Source: Deltaproteobacteria bacterium
Lineage (GTDB): Bacteria; Myxococcota_A; UBA796; GCA-2862545
Assembly (NCBI GenBank): GCA_007693595.1
Contig: REDI01000005.1
Location: 1 to 41,553 of the forward strand
Direction of reading: 5' to 3'
DNA: 41,553 nt
Below, in pieces: positions 32,658 through 41,497 of the stretch. Under the pieces are notes generated by a model. That model did not search any database. It saw nothing but the letters and a program-made list of their open reading frames with translations, and was not told the origin of the DNA. Position 1 is the stretch's first letter. Every line of letters begins with the position of its first letter. Position numbers and translations under genes: made by a program.

Positions 32658-32706
32658 GCGCACGGCGATCGGGGGGTCCCTAAGACCTGGCTCCTTCGCC
32701 GTGCGC
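32658..32706. terminator. Eleven-base inverted repeat between CBS gene and mgtE
   Basis: GCGCACGGCGA (32658-32668) and its exact complement TCGCCGTGCGC (32696-32706) with a 27-base loop that holds a smaller nested stem (GGTC/GACC, 32675-32687). It lies 28 bases after the CBS stop and 23 bases before the candidate -10 of mgtE. A terminator without a T tract or a DNA operator are both possible. Confidence 0.5.
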
Positions 32707-32729
32707 GGCCCCTGCTCCCGTCAGCCTGC

Positions 32730-32735
32730 TAGGAT
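32730..32735 (+). promoter_or_regulatory. Candidate extended -10 (TGCTAGGAT) of mgtE
   Basis: TAGGAT with TGC before it, ending 21 bases before the TTG at 32757. The short leader this implies leaves no room for an Mg2+ riboswitch. Confidence 0.4.
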
Positions 32736-32756
32736 CGCCTCCGAACAGGAGGCCCC

Positions 32757-34136
32757 TTGGACTTGACGACCCTCACCGAGACCCTGCTGCGCGCCGAGCT
32801 CGTCGAAGACCCCACGCACCTCGACGCGCTCGCCGAGGCGCACCCTGCGGACCTCGCGGATGCCCTGGAGACCCTCGAACCCGCGCACGGAGCCAGGGTG
32901 ATCGTGGCGCTCCCCGAGCCCCTTCGAGGTGCGGTCTTCGGCTACCTGGAGCGCGATTCCCAGGCCCACCTCATCGCCCACCTCGACGACGACGGCTTGG
33001 TCGCCATCTTCGAAGACATGGAGGCGGATGAGCGGGTCGACGTCTACCTGCGCCTGCCCGAAGACAGGCAGCCCGCCGTGCTCGCCGCGATCTCCAAGCC
33101 CCAACGTCGAGAGATCGAGGTCCTCGCAGCCTTCCCCGAGGGGACAGTCGGCGCCATCATGACCACCGAGGTCGCGGTGCTGGACCGGGGCTTGAACGTC
33201 GCCGAAGCCATGGCCTCGCTTCGGCGGGACGCGCCGAATAAAGAGACGATCTACAGCGCCTATATCGTCGACGAGGCCCGTCGCTTGCACGGCTGGGTCA
33301 CCCTGCGCGATCTCATCCTCGCTGAACCGACCGAGCTCCTAGACGAGGTCATGCGGACCCCCCCGACGACCCTGCGCGCGACCGACCCCCGCGAAGCGGC
33401 CGTTCGGGGCATCCGAGACTACGACCTCATCGCAGTGCCGGTCCTCGATGCGGGGGGAGTCTTGATCGGCCTCGTCACCCACGACGACGCGATGGACGTC
33501 GCCCAGGCCGAAGCCACGGAGGACTTCTTGAAGGTCGCAGGCTTCGATGTGGGCCACGGCGGACACCAGGCCATCGGAGCGCTGGGCACTCAGATCAAAG
33601 ATGCCAGCATCGCCTTTCTGTACCGAAGGCGGGTGGTCTGGCTCGTCCTGCTGGTCTTCGGAAACATCTTCTCTGGCGCGGGCCTCGCCTTCTTCGAGGA
33701 CACCATCGCAAGCTACGTCCCCTTGGTCTTCTTCCTGCCGCTGCTGATCGACTCGGGGGGCAACGCCGGCGCCCAGGCCGCCACCTTGACCGTCCGTGCG
33801 CTGGGCACCGGCGAGCTACAGATCAAGGACTGGGGCAGCATGCTCGGTCGCGAGGTCGCCGTCGCAGCCCTGCTCGGTCTGACCATGGCCGCCGCGGTCT
33901 CGCTCCTCGGCCTCGCCCGCGGCGGCCCAGCGATAGCCCTGGTCGTCGCGAGCACGATGGTCTCGATCGTCGTGGTGGGAAGCGTGATCGGCGCCTCGCT
34001 CCCCTTCCTGCTCAGCCGCCTCAAGCTCGATCCCGCCACCGCGAGCGCCCCGCTCATTACCTCCATCGCCGACGCCACGGGCGTCGTGCTCTATTTTAGC
34101 ATCGCCTCGACCGTGCTCCCCATGCTCGATGCCTGA
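32757..34136 (+). CDS. mgtE: Magnesium channel MgtE
   Basis: A 459-residue MgtE. N-terminal superhelix (about 1-125, with repeated HPADLADALETLE and EDMEADERVDVYLRL units), two CBS domains (about 130-255) that sense cytoplasmic Mg2+, a plug helix, and five membrane helices (about 285-455). The channel signature FLPLLIDSGGNAGAQAATL (about 324-342) matches the family pore motif. It works as a dimer in the inner membrane for Mg2+ uptake. It begins with TTG, with AGGAGG four bases upstream. It converges with the crotonase gene. Confidence 0.94.
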   Translation: MDLTTLTETLLRAELVEDPTHLDALAEAHPADLADALETLEPAHGARVIVALPEPLRGAVFGYLERDSQAHLIAHLDDDGLVAIFEDMEADERVDVYLRLPEDRQPAVLAAISKPQRREIEVLAAFPEGTVGAIMTTEVAVLDRGLNVAEAMASLRRDAPNKETIYSAYIVDEARRLHGWVTLRDLILAEPTELLDEVMRTPPTTLRATDPREAAVRGIRDYDLIAVPVLDAGGVLIGLVTHDDAMDVAQAEATEDFLKVAGFDVGHGGHQAIGALGTQIKDASIAFLYRRRVVWLVLLVFGNIFSGAGLAFFEDTIASYVPLVFFLPLLIDSGGNAGAQAATLTVRALGTGELQIKDWGSMLGREVAVAALLGLTMAAAVSLLGLARGGPAIALVVASTMVSIVVVGSVIGASLPFLLSRLKLDPATASAPLITSIADATGVVLYFSIASTVLPMLDA

Positions 34137-34150
34137 GCGAGCCCTGCCTC

Positions 34151-34912
34151 TCAGTCGAAGCGGCTGAAGTCGGGCTTGCGCTTTTGCATGAAGGCGGCGG
34201 CCGCTTCTTGGAACTCGGGGGACCGCAAGCGCTCTTGAAAGACCTCGGCTTCAGCGGCGAGCTGCCCGAGGACGCGCTCCTGCTGCGCTCCCCGGATGAG
34301 CGCCTTGCTCTGCCGCACCGCCGCGGGAGCCTTCGCGGCGAGGATCTGGGCCTGGCTGCCGACCAGCGACTCGATCGCCTCGGGGCTGGTCAGCCCGTTG
34401 ATCAAGCCGTAGCGCTCTGCCTCCGCGCCGGTGAGGGTGCGGCCGGAGAGGAGCATGTCGTTGGCGACCCGTGGACCCACGATCTGAGGGAGGAGTAAGC
34501 TTGAGGCCGCCTCGGGCACGAGGCCCAGATCGACGAAGGGCGTCTTGAAGCGGCTACGCTCGGTGGCCCAGACGCCGTCGCAGTGCAAGAGCAAGGTGGT
34601 GCCGATCCCGATGGCGACCCCATCGACCGCGGCGAAGATCGGCTTGGGACATCGGACGAGCGCATCGAGGAAGTCGAGCACCGCCCCGAGCTCACCCTGA
34701 CGCTGCATGAAGTCCGAGAGATCGTTGCCCGCCGAGAAGGCGCCGGGATGGCCGGCGATGACCACCACGCGACAGGAGCCCGTGGATGCCTCGCGCAGGG
34801 CCTCGGTCGCCTCGCGGTACATCGCGAGGGTGAGAGCGTTTTTTTTGGCCGGGCGGTCGAAGCGGATCCAGGTGACCCGCTCGGCGCGTTCGATCGACAG
34901 CTCTGCGCTCAT
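34151..34912 (-). CDS. Enoyl-CoA hydratase/isomerase family protein (ECI-like)
   Basis: A 253-residue crotonase. AGHPGAFSAGNDLSDF (54-69) makes the oxyanion hole and IGIGTTLLLHCD (101-112) the second turn; GLVPEAASS (130-138) carries a single catalytic Glu134 in the place used by delta3,delta2-enoyl-CoA isomerases (the second hydratase Glu is absent). So it more likely isomerises unsaturated fatty acyl-CoA double bonds in beta-oxidation than hydrates them. The ATG at 34912 (MSAELS) has GAGG five bases upstream; an ATG at 34915 precedes it. It diverges from the peptidase-like lipoprotein. Confidence 0.87.
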   Translation of the reverse strand: MSAELSIERAERVTWIRFDRPAKKNALTLAMYREATEALREASTGSCRVVVIAGHPGAFSAGNDLSDFMQRQGELGAVLDFLDALVRCPKPIFAAVDGVAIGIGTTLLLHCDGVWATERSRFKTPFVDLGLVPEAASSLLLPQIVGPRVANDMLLSGRTLTGAEAERYGLINGLTSPEAIESLVGSQAQILAAKAPAAVRQSKALIRGAQQERVLGQLAAEAEVFQERLRSPEFQEAAAAFMQKRKPDFSRFD

Positions 34913-35037
34913 CATCACCTCGCCCCGCTCTTTGGCACGGCGCCCGGTCCCGCGCAACGCCACAGCTCTGTGCGGGGTGCGGCCTCGTTCCTCGAGCCCG
35001 CCGCGAGACAGGTTAACCCCATCCTCCTGGAGGTCGT

Positions 35038-35829
35038 GTGGCGGGTCCCTTCCCATCCCCTACCCATGGCGCGCTCGTCCTCGCGCTGCTGCTGGCCTGC
35101 GGCGACGCGCCGACGGAGCGCCAAGCCCCCCGTCCAGGCATGCCCACCGAAGACCATGGGTCCTCGACCGAGGACGCATCGTCCCACGAGCCCACCTCCG
35201 AGCTCCCGACCGATCCTCCCCGATGGACGACGATCGACCACCCCTTCCTCCTCCACTACCTCGGCGGCCATGACCCGGAGCCCACCACCTTCGAAGACTC
35301 GGTCGAGGGCTTTCAGGACTACCTCGACGAGGTTGGCATCGTGTTCTTCTCCGCCCACGAGTACGTCACCCCGCACAACCCCACCGTCGCCGCGAGCTGC
35401 GGCTACGACGAGCTGCTGCCACCCCAGAGCTGGTGGCGCCGAGGCGCGGTGCTCGGTTTGATGGCCGACGATCTGCGCGAACTCGTAGGCGAGCCCGTCT
35501 ACATGCGGAACTGGTGGCGTCCACCCTGCTACAACCAGGGCGTCGGAGGTGCGGCAGGTGGGGATCACCCCGACGCCGACGCGGTGGACCTCGACTTCCG
35601 CAGTGAGCGGAGCCGCGCCGACGCCCAAGCCTGGCTGTGCGAGGTCTACTGGCAAGAGGACCTCGACCTGAGCGGCTACGTCTTCGATGAACAGGTCGAC
35701 CCCAGGCTCAACCTCTCGATCGGCCTGGGGGGCCGCACGATCCATGTAGGGGTGCTCTCCACCAACGGCCGACGCCACTGGAAGTATGGCTCCTACGTCG
35801 CCTTGAGCGGATCAGGGAGCTGCTGGTAG
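35038..35829 (+). CDS. Lipoprotein with Peptidase M15-like domain
   Basis: A 263-residue lipoprotein starting with GTG (TGGAGG four bases upstream). Lipobox LLLAC (Cys21), a Pro/Ser/Thr/Glu linker (about 25-60), then a domain with GGDHPDADAVDLDF and later RTIHVGV. The H-x6-D and later H match the zinc ligands of M15-type (VanX/YcbK-like) peptidases that cut peptidoglycan peptides. Three Cys pairs may stabilise it. Likely role: trimming of the cell wall from the outer membrane side. The assignment rests on these short motifs. Confidence 0.72.
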   Translation: MAGPFPSPTHGALVLALLLACGDAPTERQAPRPGMPTEDHGSSTEDASSHEPTSELPTDPPRWTTIDHPFLLHYLGGHDPEPTTFEDSVEGFQDYLDEVGIVFFSAHEYVTPHNPTVAASCGYDELLPPQSWWRRGAVLGLMADDLRELVGEPVYMRNWWRPPCYNQGVGGAAGGDHPDADAVDLDFRSERSRADAQAWLCEVYWQEDLDLSGYVFDEQVDPRLNLSIGLGGRTIHVGVLSTNGRRHWKYGSYVALSGSGSCW

Positions 35830-35833
35830 CGGC

Positions 35834-37054
35834 TCAGCGGCGACCGCGCGAGTGGCGAGCGTGACGACGCTGCGTGGTCGGCGCGGGGCGTCTGGCCTGC
35901 GGGAGGGCGGTGTGCCACTCGTGGTCCTCGTCGACCTCGATAGCCTCACCGATCAACCGCTCGATCTGACGGAGGTTCTTCACCTCGTCTGGATCGCAAA
36001 AGGCGATGGCGATGCCCTCTCGACCCGCGCGGGCGGTACGACCGATCCGGTGCACGTAGCTCTCGGGCTCGTGCGGCAGGTCATAGTTGAAGACATGGCT
36101 GATGTCGTCGACGTCGATGCCCCGGCTCGCCACATCCGTCGCGACCAGGATCGCCATGCGGCCGTCCCGGAAGGCATCGAGGGCGCGCTGTCGAGCATTC
36201 TGTGACTTGTTCCCGTGGATGGCCACAGCCTCGATGCCGCCGCGCTCGAGCTGCTGCACGAGTCGATTCGCGCCCCGCTTGGTGCGCGTGAACACGATGG
36301 CGCGCTCGACGTCTTGTGTGTGGATAAGCTCCCGCAAGAGGCGCTTTTTGTCGGCCTGGGGAACGATCATCACCTTCTGCTGGATCTTCTCGACCGTGGT
36401 CGCCTGAGGCGTGACCTCGACCATCACCGGATCATTGAGGATCTCACGAGACAGCTTGACGATCGCCGCGGGCATGGTAGCCGAGAAGAGCAAGCCCTGA
36501 CGCTTGGAGGGGACCAGCCGCAGCACACGACGGACATCGTGGATGAAGCCCATGTCGAGCATGCGGTCCGCCTCGTCGAGGATCAGGTGCTCGACCGCCG
36601 AGAGATCGACATAGCCTTGGCCATGCAGATCGAGCAGGCGACCGGGGCACGCAACAAGCACATCGAAGCCGCGCTCGAGAGCCTGAACCTGGCGTCGCTG
36701 GCTCACGCCGCCGTAGATGACGTGGTGGCTCAGCGGAGTGTGACGCCCATAGCTCTGGAGGTTGTCGCCGATCTGCGCCGCCAGCTCTCGGGTCGGGGTG
36801 AGGATCAAGGCGCGGATCTTGGGTCGCGGGGACCGCTTGTTCCGGGCGGGAAGCCCCTCGGAGAGGTGCTGGAGGATCGGGAGGCAGAAGGCCGCGGTCT
36901 TGCCGGTGCCGGTCTGGGCGCAGCCGAGCACGTCGCGTCGGGCGAGCTGTGCGGGGATGGCCTGGGCCTGGATCGGAGTGGGCGTGTCGTAGCCGCACGC
37001 GTCGAGCGCACGGAGGAGGGGCTCGGCGAGGCCGAGCGAGCGAAAGGTCGTCAA
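35834..37054 (-). CDS. rhlE: DEAD-box RNA helicase (RhlE type)
   Basis: A 406-residue helicase from the TTG at 37054 giving MTTFRSLGLAEPLL, the normal start of RhlE proteins; the frame is open to 37147 but the extra residues look random. Motifs in order: Q motif PTPIQ (25-29), AQTGTGKT (46-53), PTRELA (87-92), DEAD (160-163) in DEADRMLDMGF, SAT (191-193), then IVFTRTK, ATDVASRGID and HRIGRTAR. All are intact, so it should be active in ATP-driven unwinding in RNA processing or ribosome assembly. The C-terminus is short and basic (RRHARHSRGRR). It converges with the lipoprotein at 35829. Confidence 0.92.
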   Translation of the reverse strand: MTTFRSLGLAEPLLRALDACGYDTPTPIQAQAIPAQLARRDVLGCAQTGTGKTAAFCLPILQHLSEGLPARNKRSPRPKIRALILTPTRELAAQIGDNLQSYGRHTPLSHHVIYGGVSQRRQVQALERGFDVLVACPGRLLDLHGQGYVDLSAVEHLILDEADRMLDMGFIHDVRRVLRLVPSKRQGLLFSATMPAAIVKLSREILNDPVMVEVTPQATTVEKIQQKVMIVPQADKKRLLRELIHTQDVERAIVFTRTKRGANRLVQQLERGGIEAVAIHGNKSQNARQRALDAFRDGRMAILVATDVASRGIDVDDISHVFNYDLPHEPESYVHRIGRTARAGREGIAIAFCDPDEVKNLRQIERLIGEAIEVDEDHEWHTALPQARRPAPTTQRRHARHSRGRR

Positions 37055-37216
37055 GGGACATCCAAGTGCAGAGGAGGGAGCCCTGCGCGGATCGTTCGTG
37101 ACGGCGAGGCTCCGGCGGCAGCCCGATTGGCGCCGCTCGACGCCCAAGTAGCTCGTCTTCGGGATGCGCGCCCGAAACCCATCGAAAAGCGAGCTGCCTC
37201 GCCGAACCGTTCAGGA

Positions 37217-37222
37217 TACGCT
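37217..37222 (+). promoter_or_regulatory. Candidate -10 element (TACGCT), near-leaderless
   Basis: TACGCT ending six bases before the ATG at 37229. Same pattern and distance as at 26631. Confidence 0.28.
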
Positions 37223-37228
37223 GGCGCC

Positions 37229-37924
37229 ATGATCGCCGTGGAGCCCCATCCCCTCCTCGACCTGGCCGCCGTCGTCGCCCACTGGCCGGCGGCGCTCGGC
37301 GAGCTCGGTCCAACATCCTGGATCGCCCCTCTCACCGATCCGGCAGCCGAGAGCCCCTTTCTGCCCCCCTCTTCAGACGGCTGGGACGCGGAGCGCCGGC
37401 GGGTCCGCGACCTGCTCCGCCACGGGGGATTCAAGCCCGCAGGGCGCTCGAAGCCTTGTAGCGAATACATGAGGGCCGCAGCCTCTAATGGAGTCTTCCC
37501 ACGCATCAACGTCGCCGTGGATCTGACCAACGTCGCGGTCTTGCACGGGCGCCTTCCGATCTCGACCGTCGACCTCGACCTCACCGCCCCGCCCCTTCGG
37601 GTCGGCCTCGCCCCGATCGGCGCGCGCTACGTCTTCAACGCCTCCGGGCAAACGATCGACGTCTCGGGCCTGCTCTGCCTCTTCGACGCCGAAGGCGCAT
37701 GCAGCAACGCGGTCAAGGACAGCCAGCGAACCAAGACCACGGCCTCGTCGACGACCACCCTCACCTTGATCTGGGGGACTAAGGCCCTCCCCGAGCGAAC
37801 CGAGCGCGTCCTGGCCTACTTCGAGGGGCTGGTCCAGCGAGCCGGCGCCACGACGGAGCGCGTCACGCTGCGCGGAGTCGCCGGATCGCCAGGGTCGATC
37901 ACCGCGGACCTCAGCGCAAGCTGA
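37229..37924 (+). CDS. B3/4 tRNA-binding-domain protein
   Basis: A 231-residue stand-alone copy of the B3/B4 domain of the phenylalanyl-tRNA synthetase beta chain. Recognisable segments are VRDLLRHGGFKPAGRSKPCSEYM (about 59-81), NVAVDLTNVAVLHGRLPISTVDLD and the later KDSQRTKTTASSTTT. The corresponding stand-alone proteins are thought to edit or bind misacylated tRNA or amino acids, but this is not established. Its 3' end overlaps the convergent lipoprotein gene by 14 bases. Confidence 0.88.
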   Translation: MIAVEPHPLLDLAAVVAHWPAALGELGPTSWIAPLTDPAAESPFLPPSSDGWDAERRRVRDLLRHGGFKPAGRSKPCSEYMRAAASNGVFPRINVAVDLTNVAVLHGRLPISTVDLDLTAPPLRVGLAPIGARYVFNASGQTIDVSGLLCLFDAEGACSNAVKDSQRTKTTASSTTTLTLIWGTKALPERTERVLAYFEGLVQRAGATTERVTLRGVAGSPGSITADLSAS

Positions 37925-38957
37925 AGCGCTGCATGCGCGTGTCGACCAGCACGTCATCATAGCGGCGGAAGCTCGCCTCTTGCTCCCGTGGCTCCCCGTC
38001 GGACCCCAGGTGGGTAGGCAGGGTGTAGGCGACCTTGAAGAGATCGCCCTCACGGTCCGAGGTGAGCTCGCACGAGGCCTCGCCCCGCGCGCCCCCGCCG
38101 CTGAAGACGGAGCACTTGCCTCGATCATACGCGATCGCCATAGAGCGGCTGAAGATCTGGAAGGTGTCTCGGTCCGGCGCGGGGTGCGCACCGTAGAGGA
38201 GGTTACCCGAGGCGTAGAAGCGATCGTCCGCGACCTGGGCGAAGATCCAGGGCTGGGTGGAGCCCTTGAGGTTGTCGAGGTGCAGGCGCTGCTCTTGGCG
38301 AAGAATGAGCTTTCGCTCGCTCTCTTCGACCTTGTCGCGGCGCTTGAGGTGGTAGGTCATCGCGCCGTCGGCAGCGATCTTCCATGTCGTCTCTTCTTTG
38401 GCGGGCGCGTAGCTGCTCCGCCAAGTGCCGGCCAGCTTCGAGAGGATCGCAGCTCCCTGCTCCTCGGAGAGCGCGGGCGGCTCGGACCGCCAGACCCTCG
38501 AGAGGTCTGGGGCTCGGGGCCGCTTTGCGGGGGCGAGCTCGGGCACCCCGCAGATCCCCTCGACGGCGAGCGGGTCGTCGGCAGCGAGCACACACTCACG
38601 CTGGTCTTCGGAGAGGTTCTCTTCGCAGGACTTCAAGAAGAACCTGATCTGACCGCTCCACCAGCCGTCGAAGTCTGCGTGCTCCACCGACAGCGTCTCG
38701 AGCACCACCTGGGCTTGGGTCTGCATGCGATCGGCGATCGGCTGGCAGACATGCGCCGCTTCGGCAGGGACTTCTTCGTCGTCGGCGTCGGCAACGCCGT
38801 CGTCCCGGTCGGCGGGCTCGTGGCCGTCGGCGGCATCCTCGCGGGCGGCGGCCTCGGTGCGGTCCTCGTCTGAGTCCTGGCCGCCCGCCTGAACGTCACA
38901 AGCAGCCAGCAGGCCCGTGGACAAGAGGAGCAGGGCACGGTGGGGCAAGACCGTCAT
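37911..38957 (-). CDS. Lipoprotein of unknown function with acidic linker
   Basis: A 348-residue lipoprotein (LLAAC, Cys20). Residues about 25-68 are rich in Asp, Glu and Ala. Then a Cys-containing helical domain (about 70-145, four Cys) and a strand-rich domain (about 170-348) with GTWRSSY, WKIAADGAMTYHLKR and FYASGNLLYG, resembling lipocalin-like folds. No family recognised. GAGG is six bases upstream of the ATG. Tail-to-tail overlap with the B3/4 gene. Confidence 0.75.
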   Translation of the reverse strand: MTVLPHRALLLLSTGLLAACDVQAGGQDSDEDRTEAAAREDAADGHEPADRDDGVADADDEEVPAEAAHVCQPIADRMQTQAQVVLETLSVEHADFDGWWSGQIRFFLKSCEENLSEDQRECVLAADDPLAVEGICGVPELAPAKRPRAPDLSRVWRSEPPALSEEQGAAILSKLAGTWRSSYAPAKEETTWKIAADGAMTYHLKRRDKVEESERKLILRQEQRLHLDNLKGSTQPWIFAQVADDRFYASGNLLYGAHPAPDRDTFQIFSRSMAIAYDRGKCSVFSGGGARGEASCELTSDREGDLFKVAYTLPTHLGSDGEPREQEASFRRYDDVLVDTRMQRFSLR

Positions 38958-39159
38958 GTAGACCTCGAAGAGTGCGCGGAAGAGTTGAGAACCGAGAGGA
39001 CCCAGTTCAGATCATTCTCGCCTCCGAGTCAAGTCTCGGTGGAGGAGATCAGGTCGCGGAAGGCTCCTTGGATTCTACAGCTACCCAGACGACGCCCGGC
39101 GGGTTCACAATGGACGAACCCCACGGTCCGACCACACCCTGAGGGGTCGCGTCCACCTG

Positions 39160-39178
39160 GGTCACCCATCCTGTGACC
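39160..39178. promoter_or_regulatory. Inverted repeat GGTCAC-N7-GTGACC (possible operator)
   Basis: Perfect six-base arms. It ends 27 bases before the candidate -10 at 39206, roughly where an activator or repressor would bind. Could also be a weak hairpin. Confidence 0.35.
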
Positions 39179-39205
39179 GGGTCCGCCACGCCCTAGGCAG
39201 GGGGT

Positions 39206-39211
39206 TATGCA
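39206..39211 (+). promoter_or_regulatory. Candidate -10 element (TATGCA)
   Basis: TATGCA ending 23 bases before the ATG at 39235. Same place relative to the start as the hexamers upstream of fbaB and 20215. Confidence 0.38.
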
Positions 39212-39234
39212 TCTCCCTCAAGCCTGGAGGCACC

Positions 39235-40374
<1,140 letters not shown>

Positions 40375-40399
40375 CCCCAACGAGCTTCCCCGCGATCCT

Positions 40400-41497
40400 A
40401 TGGCCCACTCCAGCAGCCTATACCCCCTGGTCCTGTCTCTTATTCTTGGCTTCCTAGCCTGTCCCTTAGCCTGGGCTCAGCCCGAGCCCGACGGCCCGGC
40501 GTCCGCCCGCACGGCTCCCCTGAGGGTCGGCGTGGCGGGATCGGAACCCTTCGTCATCGATCGCGGGACCGAGGTGAGCGGCCTGAGCATCGAGGTCTGG
40601 AGGGAGGCCTCACGGACCGTCCCGGTTCAGCAGGGACCTCCACAGGTCTACCCTTCGGCCGAGGCGGTGATCGCCGCGGTGGAACGGGGCGAAATCGACG
40701 TGGCAATCGGCCCTCTCACGATCACCCGGGCACGGGCTGAGCGCGTGGCCTTCACCCAGCCCTGGATGCACGCGGGCATCGGGATCGCCGCGCGAGAATC
40801 TCTCGGGCTGTGGTCCATGCTCGGCTCCTTCTTCAGCCGCGCCTTCCTGGTCGGTGTCGGGGTGCTTCTCACCGTCCTGTTCGCCGTCGGCGCCCTCTTG
40901 TGGGTGGCAGAGCGCCACAAGAACGACAACATCCCTTCCCAGGCCATCCCGGGGATCGGCAACAGCATGTGGCTCGCGATCGTGACCATGACCACCGTAG
41001 GCTACGGCGACATTGCGCCCGTCACCCGCTCCGGCCGACTCATTGCCAGCGTGTGGATGCTGGCCTCGATGGTCACCGCCTCGTCGTTGACCGCCGGGAT
41101 CGCCACCGTGCTGACCCTCACCCAACTCCATGTCTCGAGCATCCGCACCCCGTCCGACATGAGCGACCAGCAGGTCGGCGTGGTGCGAGGCACGACCAGC
41201 GCTGGCTTCGTGCGACGTCACGGGGGGATCGCCGTCGAGTTCGAAGACCTCACGGCCGCGATCAAAGCCGCCGAGAGCGGGGACGTCTCAGCGGTAGCTC
41301 ACGATCGCCCGAGTCTGTCTTTCGCGCTTCGACAGCGCGGTACCGCGGACCTCACCCTGAGCGACTCCGCGTGGGAGCCGCTCGGCTACGGCTTCGCCTT
41401 CGCTTTGGGCGACGCGCGAAAGAGAGACATCGACGTCAACCTGCTCGGCCTGCACGAGCTCCACGCCATCGACAACCTCGCCGAGGAGTGGCTCTAG
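40400..41497 (+). CDS. GluR0-like ionotropic glutamate receptor channel
   Basis: A 365-residue channel subunit. Signal peptide (about 1-26, AWA-Q), first half of the ligand-binding domain S1 (about 39-133) with GPLTITRARAERV (104-116), the family ligand-contact segment, a membrane helix (about 145-170), a pore loop with TVGYGD (199-204, potassium selectivity filter), another helix (about 211-240), and S2 (about 248-345) with AVAHDRPSLSF (Asp302). The order S1-M1-P-M2-S2 with a potassium-type filter is that of cyanobacterial GluR0. It probably opens on binding an amino acid in the periplasm. No ribosome binding site is seen and CCTATGG sits at the ATG, so translation may be leaderless. Confidence 0.9.
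   Translation: MAHSSSLYPLVLSLILGFLACPLAWAQPEPDGPASARTAPLRVGVAGSEPFVIDRGTEVSGLSIEVWREASRTVPVQQGPPQVYPSAEAVIAAVERGEIDVAIGPLTITRARAERVAFTQPWMHAGIGIAARESLGLWSMLGSFFSRAFLVGVGVLLTVLFAVGALLWVAERHKNDNIPSQAIPGIGNSMWLAIVTMTTVGYGDIAPVTRSGRLIASVWMLASMVTASSLTAGIATVLTLTQLHVSSIRTPSDMSDQQVGVVRGTTSAGFVRRHGGIAVEFEDLTAAIKAAESGDVSAVAHDRPSLSFALRQRGTADLTLSDSAWEPLGYGFAFALGDARKRDIDVNLLGLHELHAIDNLAEEWL

Larger units (their letters stand above)
38958..39234. other. Gene-free divergent region with an inverted repeat
   Basis: A 277-base gap between two divergent lipoprotein genes, the longest gene-free stretch in the window. It holds GGTCAC/GTGACC (39160-39178, seven-base spacer) and the TATGCA at 39206-39211. I see no open frame with a ribosome binding site and no RNA gene. 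Confidence 0.4.

Noticed and set aside
32630-32756. Mg2+ riboswitch upstream of mgtE
   Set aside because: The inverted repeat is not M-box-like and a candidate -10 sits only 21 bases before the start, leaving no room for the aptamer.
36215-37228. Upstream half of the long plus-strand frame that reaches the B3/4 gene
   Set aside because: It runs antisense through the helicase; the B3/4 domain starts at 37229.
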